Source: Sulfurivermis sp040755915
Lineage (GTDB): Bacteria; Pseudomonadota; Gammaproteobacteria; Thiohalomonadales; Thiohalomonadaceae
Direction: 5' to 3'
Assembly (NCBI GenBank): GCA_040755915.1
Contig: JBFLWM010000017.1
Coordinates: forward strand, 1-64,000
Length of the DNA stretch: 64,000 nt
Position numbers and translations under genes: made by a program. The notes under the pieces are model-generated. The model ran no database searches. It had not been told where the DNA came from and saw only the letters and a program-made list of their open reading frames with translations. Of this stretch, positions 34,346-43,472 are shown piece after piece (position 1 is the first letter of the stretch; every line of letters begins with the position of its first letter).

Positions 34346-34807
34346 ATGGCTATCCGTGTTCACCGCCCCGGCAAGGTTTTCGAGTTCATCCTGGAGGCCG
34401 ACCGCGAGTCGGCGCAGCCGACCGTGTTCGACATTCGCCCGCTGAGCTGGGAGGAGGACGAACAGATCAAGGCGCTCTCTCCGCTGACGCCTGAGCAGTC
34501 GCTCCAGATCAACGCCATCCGCCTGCATGCCGAGTCCGAGCGGCGCGGCCTCTCCGTCGAAGAGCTGGCGCACATCAACGAGATTGCGCCGGCTGATCGG
34601 GAGTTCATGGGCAAGCTCACCGCGCAGATGGCGCGGGCAGCCGGCTTCGGCCTCACCGGCGTGCGCAACCTGGTGGACCTGGACGGCGCCGCCATCGATG
34701 CCGCTGCGGCCGACGTGTTGCGCATGCTCTCGGCCGACCAGGTGCGCGAGCTGGGCGCGGAGGTGATCCGCATCACGCGACTGTCGGCGGCCGACGCAAA
34801 AAACTGA
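34346..34807 (+). CDS. Tail assembly chaperone, short form (gpG-like)
   Basis: 153 residues (IRVHRPGKVFEFILEADRES start; a helical C-terminal half). It lies between tube and tape-measure genes as gpG does in lambda. The gene ends GCA AAA AAC TGA, in which A AAA AAC is a classical -1 slippery heptamer placed right at the stop. A minority of ribosomes would continue in the -1 frame. Confidence 0.82.
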   Translation: MAIRVHRPGKVFEFILEADRESAQPTVFDIRPLSWEEDEQIKALSPLTPEQSLQINAIRLHAESERRGLSVEELAHINEIAPADREFMGKLTAQMARAAGFGLTGVRNLVDLDGAAIDAAAADVLRMLSADQVRELGAEVIRITRLSAADAKN

Positions 34808-34843
34808 GACGCGCCGCCCGTGCATGGGCACTGGGCGGCGCGT
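34798..34843 (+). promoter_or_regulatory. Programmed -1 ribosomal frameshift signal
   Basis: The slippery heptamer A_AAA_AAC lies in the correct frame at 34798-34804. After a 4-nt spacer (TGAG), a hairpin spans 34809-34843: an 11-bp perfect stem (ACGCGCCGCCC with GGGCGGCGCGT), one bulged T, and a 4-bp inner stem closing an ATGG loop. Slippage enters the frame that stays open to 35145. Confidence 0.85.
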
Positions 34844-35145
34844 GCGAGCAGTGTCCACGACTCGGTGTGTTCCCGTCCGAGTGCCGCGAGGCAGAACCGA
34901 TCTACTGGCGTGACGACATCGAGCCGGACGTGGTGTGTCCGGTGCTGCTGGTGCCGGAGTACGAGGATTTCATCACCGCGTACACGTTCTACGAAAAATC
35001 CATCATGCCGCGCGCTGTGGGCTGGATCGAGCAGCCGCGGTATTGGGTCGACGCGATAGAGATCGTGCGCGACCAGGTGGGCAAGGCGGCGCAACTCATA
35101 CGCGAGCGAATCAAAGAGCAACATGGCGATAGCGGTAGGCAATAA
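34804..35145 (+). CDS. Frameshift extension of tail assembly chaperone (gpT-like part)
   Basis: The -1 frame is open from CTG 34804 to 35145 without a stop and adds about 113 residues (AWALGGACEQCPRLGVFPSE, then AEPIYWRDD and PEYEDFITAYTFYEKSI). The full fusion is about 266 residues. A GTG at 34867 could in theory start it alone, but no good ribosome-binding site is visible. The end overlaps the tape-measure start by 23 bp. Confidence 0.78.
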   Translation: MRRAARAWALGGACEQCPRLGVFPSECREAEPIYWRDDIEPDVVCPVLLVPEYEDFITAYTFYEKSIMPRAVGWIEQPRYWVDAIEIVRDQVGKAAQLIRERIKEQHGDSGRQ

Positions 35146-37210
35146 CGGCGAGGTGGCCGTCGTCCTGAAGGTGCAGGACGACGGCTCCGTCGTGCTCGAA
35201 CGTTTCGGCGACAAGGCCGAGCGTGAGGGCGAGCGTGCCGGCGGCGCCTGGGGCAAGTACGGCAAGATGGCGGCCGGTGCAGCGGTGGCGATGGCCACTG
35301 CGGCCGCTGCAATGGTGATGCACTCCGCCAAGGTGGCGGACGAGGCGGTGAAGACGGCCGACCGGCTCGGCATGACCGTTGAACAGCTGACTGCGCTGCG
35401 CTACGCCGCCGAGCTGGGTGGCGTCGGTACAGAGCAGCTAAACGTTGCCCTGCGCTCGATGGTCAAGAATCTCACCGATGCGGCCAACGGGACCGGCGAG
35501 GCGCAAGGCGCTCTGAAGGCGCTGAATCTTGACGCCAAGACCCTGGCAGAGATGGGGCCAGAGGCCGCCGTATTGGCAATTGCCGATGCGATGGATGGCC
35601 TGGAAAACAAGGGGCAGGCTACGGCCATGTCCATGCGCATCTTCGGCGAGGCCGGCGCTGGCATGGTCAATGTCATGAAGGGCGGCGCACCGGCCATCCG
35701 TGCCGCGATGGAAGAGGCACGCGAATTCGGCCAGGTGATCTCCGAGGAGGCCGCCCGCGACGCCGAGCGATTCAATGACAATCTCACCCGCTTGACCAAG
35801 TCCATCTCCGGCGCCGGCAACGTGATGGCCTCCGAGTTGATGGGGCCACTGGCCGATGTAACCGGCGCGCTGATCGAGAGCGCCAAGAAAGCACAGCTAT
35901 TCGAGGGCGCGGCGGCGGTGCTGTCGGTGACGCTGAAGGGCGTGGTCAGCGTTGGCATCGGTGTTGCCACTGTCCTGGGCAAAGTCGGTACCACGATTGG
36001 CGCCGTGGCGGCCGCTGCGACGGAAGTTGCGCAGGGAAACTTCGGGTCCGCCAAAGCGATCATGGTGAGCCTCAATTCGGATCTGGCGGAGATGGATCGC
36101 GAGGCGCTGGAGCGTGTGGCCAACCTGTGGAAGGCCAAGGAGGCGGCTGACGCCGTCGCCGGCGAGCCACGTGGCAGCGGAACCATCGTAGTGCGAGAAG
36201 ATACCGATGCGGCCGCCAAGGAAGCGGAGAAGCGTCGCCAGGAACTTGAGCAGCGTCTGGAGGATTTACGCCTGTCACTGCTCAACGAGCAGCAGCTTCT
36301 CGCTGAGAAATACGCCACCGATCAGGCCACGCTCCAGGAAGCGCTGGCAGAAAAACTACTCACCGAGGACGCCTACGAGCAGCAGCGGGCGGCGCTGGCC
36401 GAGCAGTATGCGGCTCTGCGCATGGAAAAGAGCCGGGCGGAAACAGAGCAGTATCACGCGGATCTGATGCAGAAGCTGGCGGCATTCGACGAGGCCAAAT
36501 TGGGTGAGCTGGAGCGCGTCGAGGCGTGGCACCTGGAGCAGGAAATGCTGCTGGAAGAGCTGCGGCAGGAGAGCCTGCTCAACGAACAGTCCTATGATGA
36601 ACGCAAGCTTCAGCTGGAAACGGAATATCAAAAGCGTCGGACACAGATCGAGGACGATGCGTTGAAACAGCGATATGGCCTGAACGCTGTTTATAGAAGT
36701 TTGGATCTGAGCGGAACTCAGGCATGGATGGGGCATATGGCCGCCCTCATGCAGAGCGGCAATAAGCAAATGTTCGAGGCGGGAAAGGCGGCAGCGATTA
36801 CCGAAACAGTAATCCAGACCTATAAAGCGGCACAGGGCGCATATGCGGCATTTGCGCATATTCCTATCGTTGGGCCTGCAATGGGTGCGGCCGCTGCTGT
36901 AGCGGCTACTGTCGCTGGCATGGCGCGTGTTCAGGCCATAAAATCGCAACAGTTCGGCTCCAGATCTGGTGGCGGAACAATTCCTGGCGGGGCAACGCCA
37001 ACTGTTCCGGTTAGCCCGGATACCGGCGTGCCTCTGCCAGCGCAGCCAGAGGCCGTCACTGCGGCCAAACAGCAGACGCCGCGCTCGGTGTACGTCTCCA
37101 TCGCCGACGACGGCAGCATGGTCTCCACCTCGTGGATACGTGATCGGCTGTTCCCGATGCTCAACGAGGCGGCCGGCGACGGCGTCCAGTTCGTGACCGC
37201 GCGAGGCTGA
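35123..37210 (+). CDS. Tail tape measure protein
   Basis: 695 residues. N-terminal tail-associated region (RLGMTVEQLTALRYAAELGG; TLAEMGPEAAVLAIADAMDG), hydrophobic segments near 265-305 (TLKGVVSVGIGVATVLGKVG), and a long Gln/Glu/Leu coiled coil at about 350-535. A second hydrophobic stretch lies near 575-600 (IPIVGPAMGAAAAVAATVAG). It sets tail length; 695 residues imply a short to medium siphovirus tail. Confidence 0.9.
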   Translation: MAIAVGNNGEVAVVLKVQDDGSVVLERFGDKAEREGERAGGAWGKYGKMAAGAAVAMATAAAAMVMHSAKVADEAVKTADRLGMTVEQLTALRYAAELGGVGTEQLNVALRSMVKNLTDAANGTGEAQGALKALNLDAKTLAEMGPEAAVLAIADAMDGLENKGQATAMSMRIFGEAGAGMVNVMKGGAPAIRAAMEEAREFGQVISEEAARDAERFNDNLTRLTKSISGAGNVMASELMGPLADVTGALIESAKKAQLFEGAAAVLSVTLKGVVSVGIGVATVLGKVGTTIGAVAAAATEVAQGNFGSAKAIMVSLNSDLAEMDREALERVANLWKAKEAADAVAGEPRGSGTIVVREDTDAAAKEAEKRRQELEQRLEDLRLSLLNEQQLLAEKYATDQATLQEALAEKLLTEDAYEQQRAALAEQYAALRMEKSRAETEQYHADLMQKLAAFDEAKLGELERVEAWHLEQEMLLEELRQESLLNEQSYDERKLQLETEYQKRRTQIEDDALKQRYGLNAVYRSLDLSGTQAWMGHMAALMQSGNKQMFEAGKAAAITETVIQTYKAAQGAYAAFAHIPIVGPAMGAAAAVAATVAGMARVQAIKSQQFGSRSGGGTIPGGATPTVPVSPDTGVPLPAQPEAVTAAKQQTPRSVYVSIADDGSMVSTSWIRDRLFPMLNEAAGDGVQFVTARG

Positions 37211-37211
37211 T

Positions 37212-37964
37212 ATGTTCGGGCGCCCGAAGCTGCTATTCGACAACCGCTTTGCCGATGCCCAGCCTGTGGCAAGTTCTACGGCGGTCGGCTACAACGTGGC
37301 CAACCTGGCGGACTGGCGGCCGTACACCTGGTGGCAGCCGGATAGCTTGCCAGCGACGGTTACTGTGGACAGCGGCGCGCCGGCAGCAGCCGATTATCTG
37401 GTGGTATACGGCCACAACATGGGAACTCACGGAGCAACCCTGGAGCTGCGCGGGTCCACCGACAATTTCGCCGCATCCGATGACATGATCGCCAGCATCA
37501 GTCCTGCCGACGATCTGCCGTTCCTGGTGCAGTTCGCCAGTTCGCTGTATCGCTATCGGCGCTTGCGGATAACGGGCGCCACGGCGCCATCACTGGCCAT
37601 TGCGGCAGCTGGAAGCGCTCTCGAACTGCCGTGCCACCTGCCCACCGGATTCGACCCGCTGGCGCGCAAGATGCACGGCACCAGCAACCGCTCGATGCAG
37701 GGGCATCCGCTGGGCCGGGTGTTCGAGTTCGAGGAGTGGTCGGAGGCCATCCAGCAGCGCAGCGTGGAGCAGGGCTGGGTGCGTAACACGTTCCTGCCGG
37801 CGTGGCTGTCGCATCTGCGCTCCACGCCGTTTGTGTTTGTCTGGGAGCCTGCCGAGCACGCCGACGAGTTGTATCTGGTTTCCAGCAGCGGCGAGCTCAA
37901 TGCGCCGCACCGCGGTGGCCAGTTCTGCGATCTGTCGTTCGAGGTGACGGGGGTGCACTCGTGA
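37212..37964 (+). CDS. Distal tail protein-like, 250 aa
   Basis: Begins FGRPKLLFDNRFADAQPVAS and contains a discoidin-like strand pattern (DYLVVYGHNMGTHGATLELR) and FVFVWEPAEHADELYLVSSS. Follows the tape measure, where the distal tail protein is encoded. Family assignment by position and fold impression. Confidence 0.62.
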   Translation: MFGRPKLLFDNRFADAQPVASSTAVGYNVANLADWRPYTWWQPDSLPATVTVDSGAPAAADYLVVYGHNMGTHGATLELRGSTDNFAASDDMIASISPADDLPFLVQFASSLYRYRRLRITGATAPSLAIAAAGSALELPCHLPTGFDPLARKMHGTSNRSMQGHPLGRVFEFEEWSEAIQQRSVEQGWVRNTFLPAWLSHLRSTPFVFVWEPAEHADELYLVSSSGELNAPHRGGQFCDLSFEVTGVHS

Positions 37965-39919
37965 GCGCGCGGGATATAGCGCGCCAGGCGCACGACCGTC
38001 AGTATGTCGAGGTGCTGGAGCTGGACCTCGATCGCTGTACGCTCACATACGGCGTTGCGCCCTGCACGGCGACAGGGGCGGTCGGCACCGAGTGCTACAA
38101 CACCTATCAGACCTGTCAAGCCAAGGCGGCCTACGACAAGGACGTCCACACCTATCGTTTCATCAGCCACGGCGCGCCGATCCCTGCCGGCGAGGGTCTG
38201 CGGCCGTACATCATCGGCAAGGCGGACGCGGCGCCCACCATTATCGACCTGGAAGGCGGTCTGGCGCGCAGCGCGAGGGTCAGGGTGGATCTGGCCGACG
38301 AGCCGGACAGCGACATCGAGCAAGACCCTTATGTGGCCACGCGGCCGGTGCCGCCTGGCGGGACGTTCTGGCGCCGCCTGCTGGCGCGCAACAAGAACTA
38401 CGCCGGTCGCATCGCGCGTGTGCGGCGCGGCTACGTGGTTTCGCCGTGGGACTGGGATACGTTCCAGACCGAGACCTACATTATCGACACGATCACCGGG
38501 CCGGATGCCGGCGGCAAGGTCTCCGTCGTGCTCAAAGACCCGCTCAAGCTCGCCGACACGGTCAAGGTACCCCGCCCCACGGACGGCAAGCTGGCGGTGG
38601 AGCTGCCAGACTATGCCGACCGCGGTACGGCCCAGGGCGGCAGCGGAAACACCATTGTGCTGCGCACGGAGGCGTCGGCCGTCAACGACTACTACGTGGG
38701 CATGGCGGTGCGGCTGGATGATCAGGCAGGCGCCGGCCAGGAGCGAGTGATCTCCGCGTACGATGGCCCGTCTCGCACGGCGACCGTCAGTCCGGCGTTC
38801 TCCGTTGCGCCCGACGCAACGACCATCTACTCGGTGCATCACCTGCAAGCGGCGCTGGGCGTCGGCCAGGGCGCGCAGTATGACCGCTATGGCTATCCGG
38901 CGTGGGTGCGGCTCGGCGAGGAGCTGGTGCGCATTACCGGCCGCGACGATGACACGCTGAAGTGGGACACCAGTGCCGACCGCGTGCAGTTCTCCACTCC
39001 GTTGCAGACGCACAAGGCCGATGAGGCGGTGCAGCTGTGCAAGGTGTACGTCGACCAGGCGTACACCGACGTGATCATCGACCTGGTCAACGAGGCCGGC
39101 CTCGATTCCGGCTATATCGACACGGTGATGTTCGCCGACCAGGACAGTACCTGGCTCGGCGCCGATTACCGCGTCACCGTGCCGCTGCACACGCCGGAGA
39201 GCGTGAGCAAGTACCTCAAAGAGCTGGCGCTTGAGGCCGGCGCCGCGATGTGGTGGTCGCCCGCGCACCAGAAGCTGCACTTCCGCGTCATCGTGCCGCA
39301 GGGTGCCGGCGCGCCGCCCCACCTCACCGCCGAGGCCGGCATCATCGACGGCTCCCTCGACGTGCGCACGCTGGACGAGCTGCGCCTCACCGCGACGGCC
39401 GTCAATTACAACCTGCGCAACGCCACTGCCAACCGCGACGAGGCGAAGAACTATATCGGCGGGGCGATCTACATCGACGCCGCGGCCGAGGGACCGAACG
39501 AATACGACGGCGAGCGCACCGAGGTGGTGTATTCGCGCTGGTTCGGCGCCGGCAACACGCAGGCCGCTCGCAATCTGGCGTCGCGAAAAATGAATTACCG
39601 GCGCGACGCGCCGGCCCTGGTGGTGGCGCGCATCGACCCGAAGGATTACACATTCCAGGCCGGCGATCAGGTGGATATCACCACGCCGGCCATCGTTGAC
39701 GTGTCCGGCCAGCCGAAAAAGGTGCGCATCCTGGTCACCAAGCTGACCGACCGCGGCCGCGACATCGCCATCGAGGGGCGCACCACGACGTTCGCCAAGC
39801 GCTACGCATTCATTGCACCGGACGGCACGCCGGATTACCCGGCCGACAGCGACTATGCGCACATCAGCCAGAACGACGGTCTGATGCCGGACGGCACCAG
39901 CGGTTACCTGATCATCTGA
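37961..39919 (+). CDS. Tail tip/baseplate hub-type protein, 652 aa
   Basis: Starts at GTG 37961 overlapping the previous stop. The N-terminal part has Cys-containing TLTYGVAPCTATGAVGTECY and later a DUF2163/phage BR0599-type pattern, with WRRLLARNKNYAGRIARVRR and VVSPWDWDTFQTETYIIDTI. The C-terminal half resembles hub domains (LELAL-type helices; FQAGDQVDITTPAIVDVSGQ). Likely part of the tail tip. Confidence 0.65.
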   Translation: MSARDIARQAHDRQYVEVLELDLDRCTLTYGVAPCTATGAVGTECYNTYQTCQAKAAYDKDVHTYRFISHGAPIPAGEGLRPYIIGKADAAPTIIDLEGGLARSARVRVDLADEPDSDIEQDPYVATRPVPPGGTFWRRLLARNKNYAGRIARVRRGYVVSPWDWDTFQTETYIIDTITGPDAGGKVSVVLKDPLKLADTVKVPRPTDGKLAVELPDYADRGTAQGGSGNTIVLRTEASAVNDYYVGMAVRLDDQAGAGQERVISAYDGPSRTATVSPAFSVAPDATTIYSVHHLQAALGVGQGAQYDRYGYPAWVRLGEELVRITGRDDDTLKWDTSADRVQFSTPLQTHKADEAVQLCKVYVDQAYTDVIIDLVNEAGLDSGYIDTVMFADQDSTWLGADYRVTVPLHTPESVSKYLKELALEAGAAMWWSPAHQKLHFRVIVPQGAGAPPHLTAEAGIIDGSLDVRTLDELRLTATAVNYNLRNATANRDEAKNYIGGAIYIDAAAEGPNEYDGERTEVVYSRWFGAGNTQAARNLASRKMNYRRDAPALVVARIDPKDYTFQAGDQVDITTPAIVDVSGQPKKVRILVTKLTDRGRDIAIEGRTTTFAKRYAFIAPDGTPDYPADSDYAHISQNDGLMPDGTSGYLII

Positions 39920-39927
39920 GGACAACC

Positions 39928-40179
39928 ATGAGCGATAAAACGACCATCGAAGAAATCACCGTCCCGGCAAACGTGTTCGTGCCGTGCCCAAAAGAGGGGC
40001 TGTGGGACAACGTCAGCGTGATGCGCGAGTGCGTCGAGCGGTGCCCTCATTTCTGCGGGCTGTATGGCCTGGATGTGGTGGGGCCGGCGGAGAAGATCGC
40101 TGCGATGAAATTTATTGAGCGCTACCGCCTCAACTGCGCGCACCCGCGCGGTATGGAAATGCTGGAGGTCAAGCTGTGA
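39928..40179 (+). CDS. Cys-rich small phage protein, 83 aa
   Basis: Contains PCPKEG, ECVERCPHFCGL and NCAHPR, enough cysteines for a metal site. Lies between the hub-type and fibre genes with its stop overlapping the next GTG. Function unknown. Confidence 0.65.
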   Translation: MSDKTTIEEITVPANVFVPCPKEGLWDNVSVMRECVERCPHFCGLYGLDVVGPAEKIAAMKFIERYRLNCAHPRGMEMLEVKL

Positions 40180-41711
40180 GCGGCATAACCGTTGTCTGGA
40201 CCAATAAAGACCCGGCGCTGCTCGATCCGGGCAAGCCGATCACCACGGGCCTCAAAAACAAGGAGTGGGACAACCTCGATTTTCTGCGCCAGTGGGTCGG
40301 CGGCTCCTACCTCGCCGGCGCCGTCCAGAACCATGATCACGACGGCATAAACTCGGCCCCCATCGAGGCGCTGCCGAACTTGATCAAAAACGGCTCGTTT
40401 GAGCGCGACGGCGGCGGCGTGCCGGCGGGCTGGGTGTTCACCGCCTACACCGGCGGCTCGGCAGCCATCGTCACCGCCAGCCAGGCGCACGGCCGCGCCT
40501 GCGTTGGGGTTACCAGCACCGTGCTGGCCAACGGCGGCGGCTACTACGAGAGCGCCAATTTCTTCGATGTCGGCGGCGGGGAAGACTACCTGTGCAAGCT
40601 CTGGTGGTGGGCGTCGGTGGCCGATGTGTCGGCGATGGCAGAGGTGATCTGGTACGACGCGACCGAGGCGCAGATCAGCATCGACACTATATGGAGCGGT
40701 TCGTCCATCGGCACCTCGGCGGTTGAGAAACTGGCGCGTATGACCGCGCCGGCCAACGCGAGGCTGGCCAAACTGCGCCTCACCGGCGGTGTGCCTGCTG
40801 TCGGCTCGGCGGTGGGGACGGTGTATTTCGATGGCGTGATGGTGCCGGATTTTCCGCGCATAGAACAGTATGCAATCCAGAATTCAGCAGTCGGACAGTC
40901 TCAGTTGAAGACCTCATCAGGATCAGTCAGCGCATACAATGGGATTGTTAGGTCTACCCTGCCCGGCGGATATTACGGTTTTTTCCCAAACACCAGATAC
41001 GTTGCCAATTCTGGCGGTGGCCAGCACGGCGTACTGATGGGGCGGTGGGATGCGAGCATGGGCATAGCTGCGGGAGTCTCGCCAACATTCGAAGATACAG
41101 GCGCCAGCGCGACATATGGATATGCCTGCTATGCCACACTGTTCGCAGGCGCGCTTGATTACACATACCTGCAGCAACGATACGTAACCGGCTCGCGTCC
41201 GTACAATTTGGGTGATGGTGACATCGGTCAATTTGTATTTGCGATTGTGGACGCGGCCGGAGTAATCGAATCTATATACGCCGCTCCCGAGGCCCCGTGG
41301 CACAACAACGGACCGACCGATATTCGCGCAGACTTCTATGATGCCAACGGTAAGGGTTGGCGCTGGCAGGATATCCGTGAGACTGAGTGGGTGTTTAATT
41401 CTGTGGCCCAGGACTACGTGCCGCGCATCCACGTCGTCGGCCGTGAGCAGGTCGAGATTACCCAGACCATCAAGCAGGCCGACATGCCGCTCATCCCGCA
41501 CCCGTTCCTCGGCAATGACCTGACTGGCAAGACCGTGGTGCTGCTCGACCCGGTGGCAGATCTGACCTGGCACCTCGCCGAAATGCACGCGCAGGGCGTG
41601 TCCCCCAACGAGCTGCTGCACGATGACTATCTGCGCATCGATAACACCGCCCTCAACCGCGCCGGCCCGCCGGGCGTGATGGTGGTGCCCTGCCGTTGGA
41701 AGTTGACCTAA
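40176..41711 (+). CDS. Tail fibre / host-recognition protein with carbohydrate-binding-like module
   Basis: 511 residues from GTG 40176. An N-terminal attachment part (about 1-65) precedes a jelly-roll module opening LIKNGSFERDGGGVPAGW, a CBM4/9-type signature. A distal part (about 230-420) is rich in Gly/Tyr. Base composition in the middle (40860-41400) is AT-richer than the neighbours, typical of exchanged receptor-binding regions. Confidence 0.68.
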   Translation: MSGITVVWTNKDPALLDPGKPITTGLKNKEWDNLDFLRQWVGGSYLAGAVQNHDHDGINSAPIEALPNLIKNGSFERDGGGVPAGWVFTAYTGGSAAIVTASQAHGRACVGVTSTVLANGGGYYESANFFDVGGGEDYLCKLWWWASVADVSAMAEVIWYDATEAQISIDTIWSGSSIGTSAVEKLARMTAPANARLAKLRLTGGVPAVGSAVGTVYFDGVMVPDFPRIEQYAIQNSAVGQSQLKTSSGSVSAYNGIVRSTLPGGYYGFFPNTRYVANSGGGQHGVLMGRWDASMGIAAGVSPTFEDTGASATYGYACYATLFAGALDYTYLQQRYVTGSRPYNLGDGDIGQFVFAIVDAAGVIESIYAAPEAPWHNNGPTDIRADFYDANGKGWRWQDIRETEWVFNSVAQDYVPRIHVVGREQVEITQTIKQADMPLIPHPFLGNDLTGKTVVLLDPVADLTWHLAEMHAQGVSPNELLHDDYLRIDNTALNRAGPPGVMVVPCRWKLT

Positions 41712-41724
41712 AAGGAGAGAAACG

Positions 41725-42240
41725 ATGAAACACCTGATTGCATTATTGATGATGACCGCGGTCGTGTTGGTGGGCTGCGATGGTGGCGGCGGCTCGGCCG
41801 GTCCCGCGCCGCAGCCTGGCACGGTCGGCATCAGCTGCGCCGACCTGGTCAACGCCGGCAACGCCAGTGATTGCGCCCAGCCCGTCGCCGCCGGCTTCTG
41901 GCCCAGCGCCCACGCCGCCGTGACCATCATCGATGCCGGCGTCATCAGCCGCGCGCAGATGGTCGAGGGGTCGCTCACCGTGAGCAACACCACCGCCAGC
42001 GCCTGGCAGGGCTACTGGGGCATGACGTTCGACGCCGGCTGCAACGGCGCCCCGACTTGGGAGATCGCCCCGGTCCAGCCGACGCTCGCCATCGCCGCCG
42101 GCACGACCTGGTCGACCGCCGTCGGCGGCTCCTGCGGGGACATGCCCATCGGGCAGCGGACCATGACGGCCACGCTGTACGGGGCAGACCCGGCCGAGGT
42201 GGTGGATGTGGTCGAGGTGCGGTTCGAGCTGGTGGAGTAG
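41725..42240 (+). CDS. Predicted lipoprotein, 171 aa
   Basis: Signal peptide with lipobox (LLMMTAVVLVGC, Cys18) followed by a Gly-rich linker and a beta-rich domain with several cysteines (ISCADLVNAGNASDCAQP; DAGCNGAP; GGSCGDMP). It is near the right end of the prophage after the fibre gene, preceded by AGGAGAG. Candidate surface-altering (superinfection or conversion) protein; function unproven. Confidence 0.72.
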   Translation: MKHLIALLMMTAVVLVGCDGGGGSAGPAPQPGTVGISCADLVNAGNASDCAQPVAAGFWPSAHAAVTIIDAGVISRAQMVEGSLTVSNTTASAWQGYWGMTFDAGCNGAPTWEIAPVQPTLAIAAGTTWSTAVGGSCGDMPIGQRTMTATLYGADPAEVVDVVEVRFELVE

Positions 42241-42329
42241 GAAGAAGAGGAAGCGACCGGCGCCGTGGTGGAACACGGTGCCGGCCGCCAGCACACGGTA
42301 CACGCCCGTGAGCCAGCCAAGGCTTCCCA

Positions 42330-42343
42330 CCGTGACGTCACGG
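42330..42343. promoter_or_regulatory. Perfect 14-bp palindrome upstream of the methylase gene
   Basis: CCGTGACGTCACGG lies 50 bp before the methylase start in an otherwise non-coding 150-bp gap. Its placement suits a regulator binding site controlling the modification gene. Confidence 0.6.
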
Positions 42344-42392
42344 CGGCGGGGAGCGTATCACACAATGAAACGCTATTGCGCTGGAGAAAGTC

Positions 42393-43160
42393 GTGTCTAA
42401 GCCAATCATCCCCTGGATGGGAGGGAAATCCCGTCTCGCCAAGGACATCATCCCGCTGTTTCCGCAACACACCTGCTACGTCGAACCCTTCGCCGGGGCA
42501 GCGGCCCTGTTCTTCAAGAAGGAGCCAGCCAAGGCCGAGGTACTGAACGACGTCAACGGCGACCTGGTGAATCTCTATAGAGTGGTAAAGCACCACCTGG
42601 AGGAATTCGTCCACCAGTTCAACTTCGCCCTGGCCAGCCGCCAGATGTTCGAGTGGGCCAAGATGACCAACCCGGAAACGCTGACCGATATTCAAAGGGC
42701 GGCCAGGTTCTTTTTCCTTCAGCGCCTGGCGTTCGGGGGAAAGGTCGACGGCCAGACCTTTGGCACGTCGACCACGACGCCGCCCAAGCTGCGCCTGTCT
42801 GACGTCGGGGTCGAGCTATCAGCCGCCTGGGAGCGCCTGGCCACGGCCACCATCGAGCACCTGGATTGGGCGGTCTGTGTGGCCAAATACGACCGGCCGC
42901 ACACCCTGACCTACATGGACCCGCCCTACTGGGCAACGGCCGGGTACGGGGTTGAATTCGGCCTGGAGCAATACGAGAAGATGGCCGCCATGATGGGCGA
43001 ACTGCAGGGCAAGGCCATTGTCAGCGTCAACGACCACCCCGAGATGCGGCGCGTGTTCAAGGGCTACCGGATGCGGACCCTGGACATTGCCTACACCGTG
43101 GGCGGCAACGCCAACCGGGCGCCTCGGAAGGAGCTGCTGATCTTCAGCTGGAAAGGTTGA
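42393..43160 (+). CDS. DNA adenine methyltransferase (Dam/D12 class)
   Basis: 255 residues. Motif order is that of D12-class N6-adenine methylases: IPWMGGKSRLAKDI (SAM site entry), VEPFAGAAALFFKKE (motif I), EVLNDVNGDLVNLYR, and catalytic DPPY in TYMDPPYWATAGYG. GTG start at 42393 with GGAGAAA upstream. It occupies the place near the right end where Mu has its mom modification gene. It probably protects phage DNA from restriction. No cognate nuclease is nearby. Confidence 0.9.
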   Translation: MSKPIIPWMGGKSRLAKDIIPLFPQHTCYVEPFAGAAALFFKKEPAKAEVLNDVNGDLVNLYRVVKHHLEEFVHQFNFALASRQMFEWAKMTNPETLTDIQRAARFFFLQRLAFGGKVDGQTFGTSTTTPPKLRLSDVGVELSAAWERLATATIEHLDWAVCVAKYDRPHTLTYMDPPYWATAGYGVEFGLEQYEKMAAMMGELQGKAIVSVNDHPEMRRVFKGYRMRTLDIAYTVGGNANRAPRKELLIFSWKG

Positions 43161-43219
43161 CTGCGGCCGGCGGTAGAGCGTCCATGTAGGTCAGCCAACC
43201 CAATCCGAAGGAGCCCAAC

Positions 43220-43339
43220 ATGGACCGCGCTACCGCCACCCAGCACCTGACCGACTACCTGACCGGCTATGGCCGCAGCAACCGCCACGGCCTAGTCGAG
43301 GTCGCTGAATACGCTGACTCGAGCTGGAGAGGCGGATGA
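43220..43339 (+). CDS. Small phage right-end protein, 39 aa
   Basis: MDRATATQHLTDYLTGYGRS start; AAGGAG lies 6 nt upstream. Its stop overlaps the start of the next small ORF (ATGA). No family recognised. Confidence 0.55.
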   Translation: MDRATATQHLTDYLTGYGRSNRHGLVEVAEYADSSWRGG

Positions 43340-43461
43340 CACGGTTGATGGAGACGCTGCCGGACTACCTGGTGGCGGCGTTTGCAGCCGGCGAGGTTGA
43401 CCTGGCCGACGTGGCTAGAGGACTTCTGGCGACCGAGCCGGAGAATCTGGCCAATTCGTAA
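43336..43461 (+). CDS. Small phage right-end protein, 41 aa
   Basis: MTRLMETLPDYLVAAFAAGE, then a short helical tail. Last coding unit before the right end, coupled to the preceding ORF. Function unknown. Confidence 0.5.
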   Translation: MTRLMETLPDYLVAAFAAGEVDLADVARGLLATEPENLANS

Positions 43462-43472
43462 GACGCAAATTC

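Noticed and set aside
37553..39925. 790-codon antisense frame over tail genes
   Set aside because: Shadow frame; opposite to phage late transcription and overlapping two well-packed genes.
40176..42240. Invertible tail-fibre segment (Mu G-type or shufflon)
   Set aside because: No invertase gene and no inverted crossover sites flanking the fibre gene were seen.
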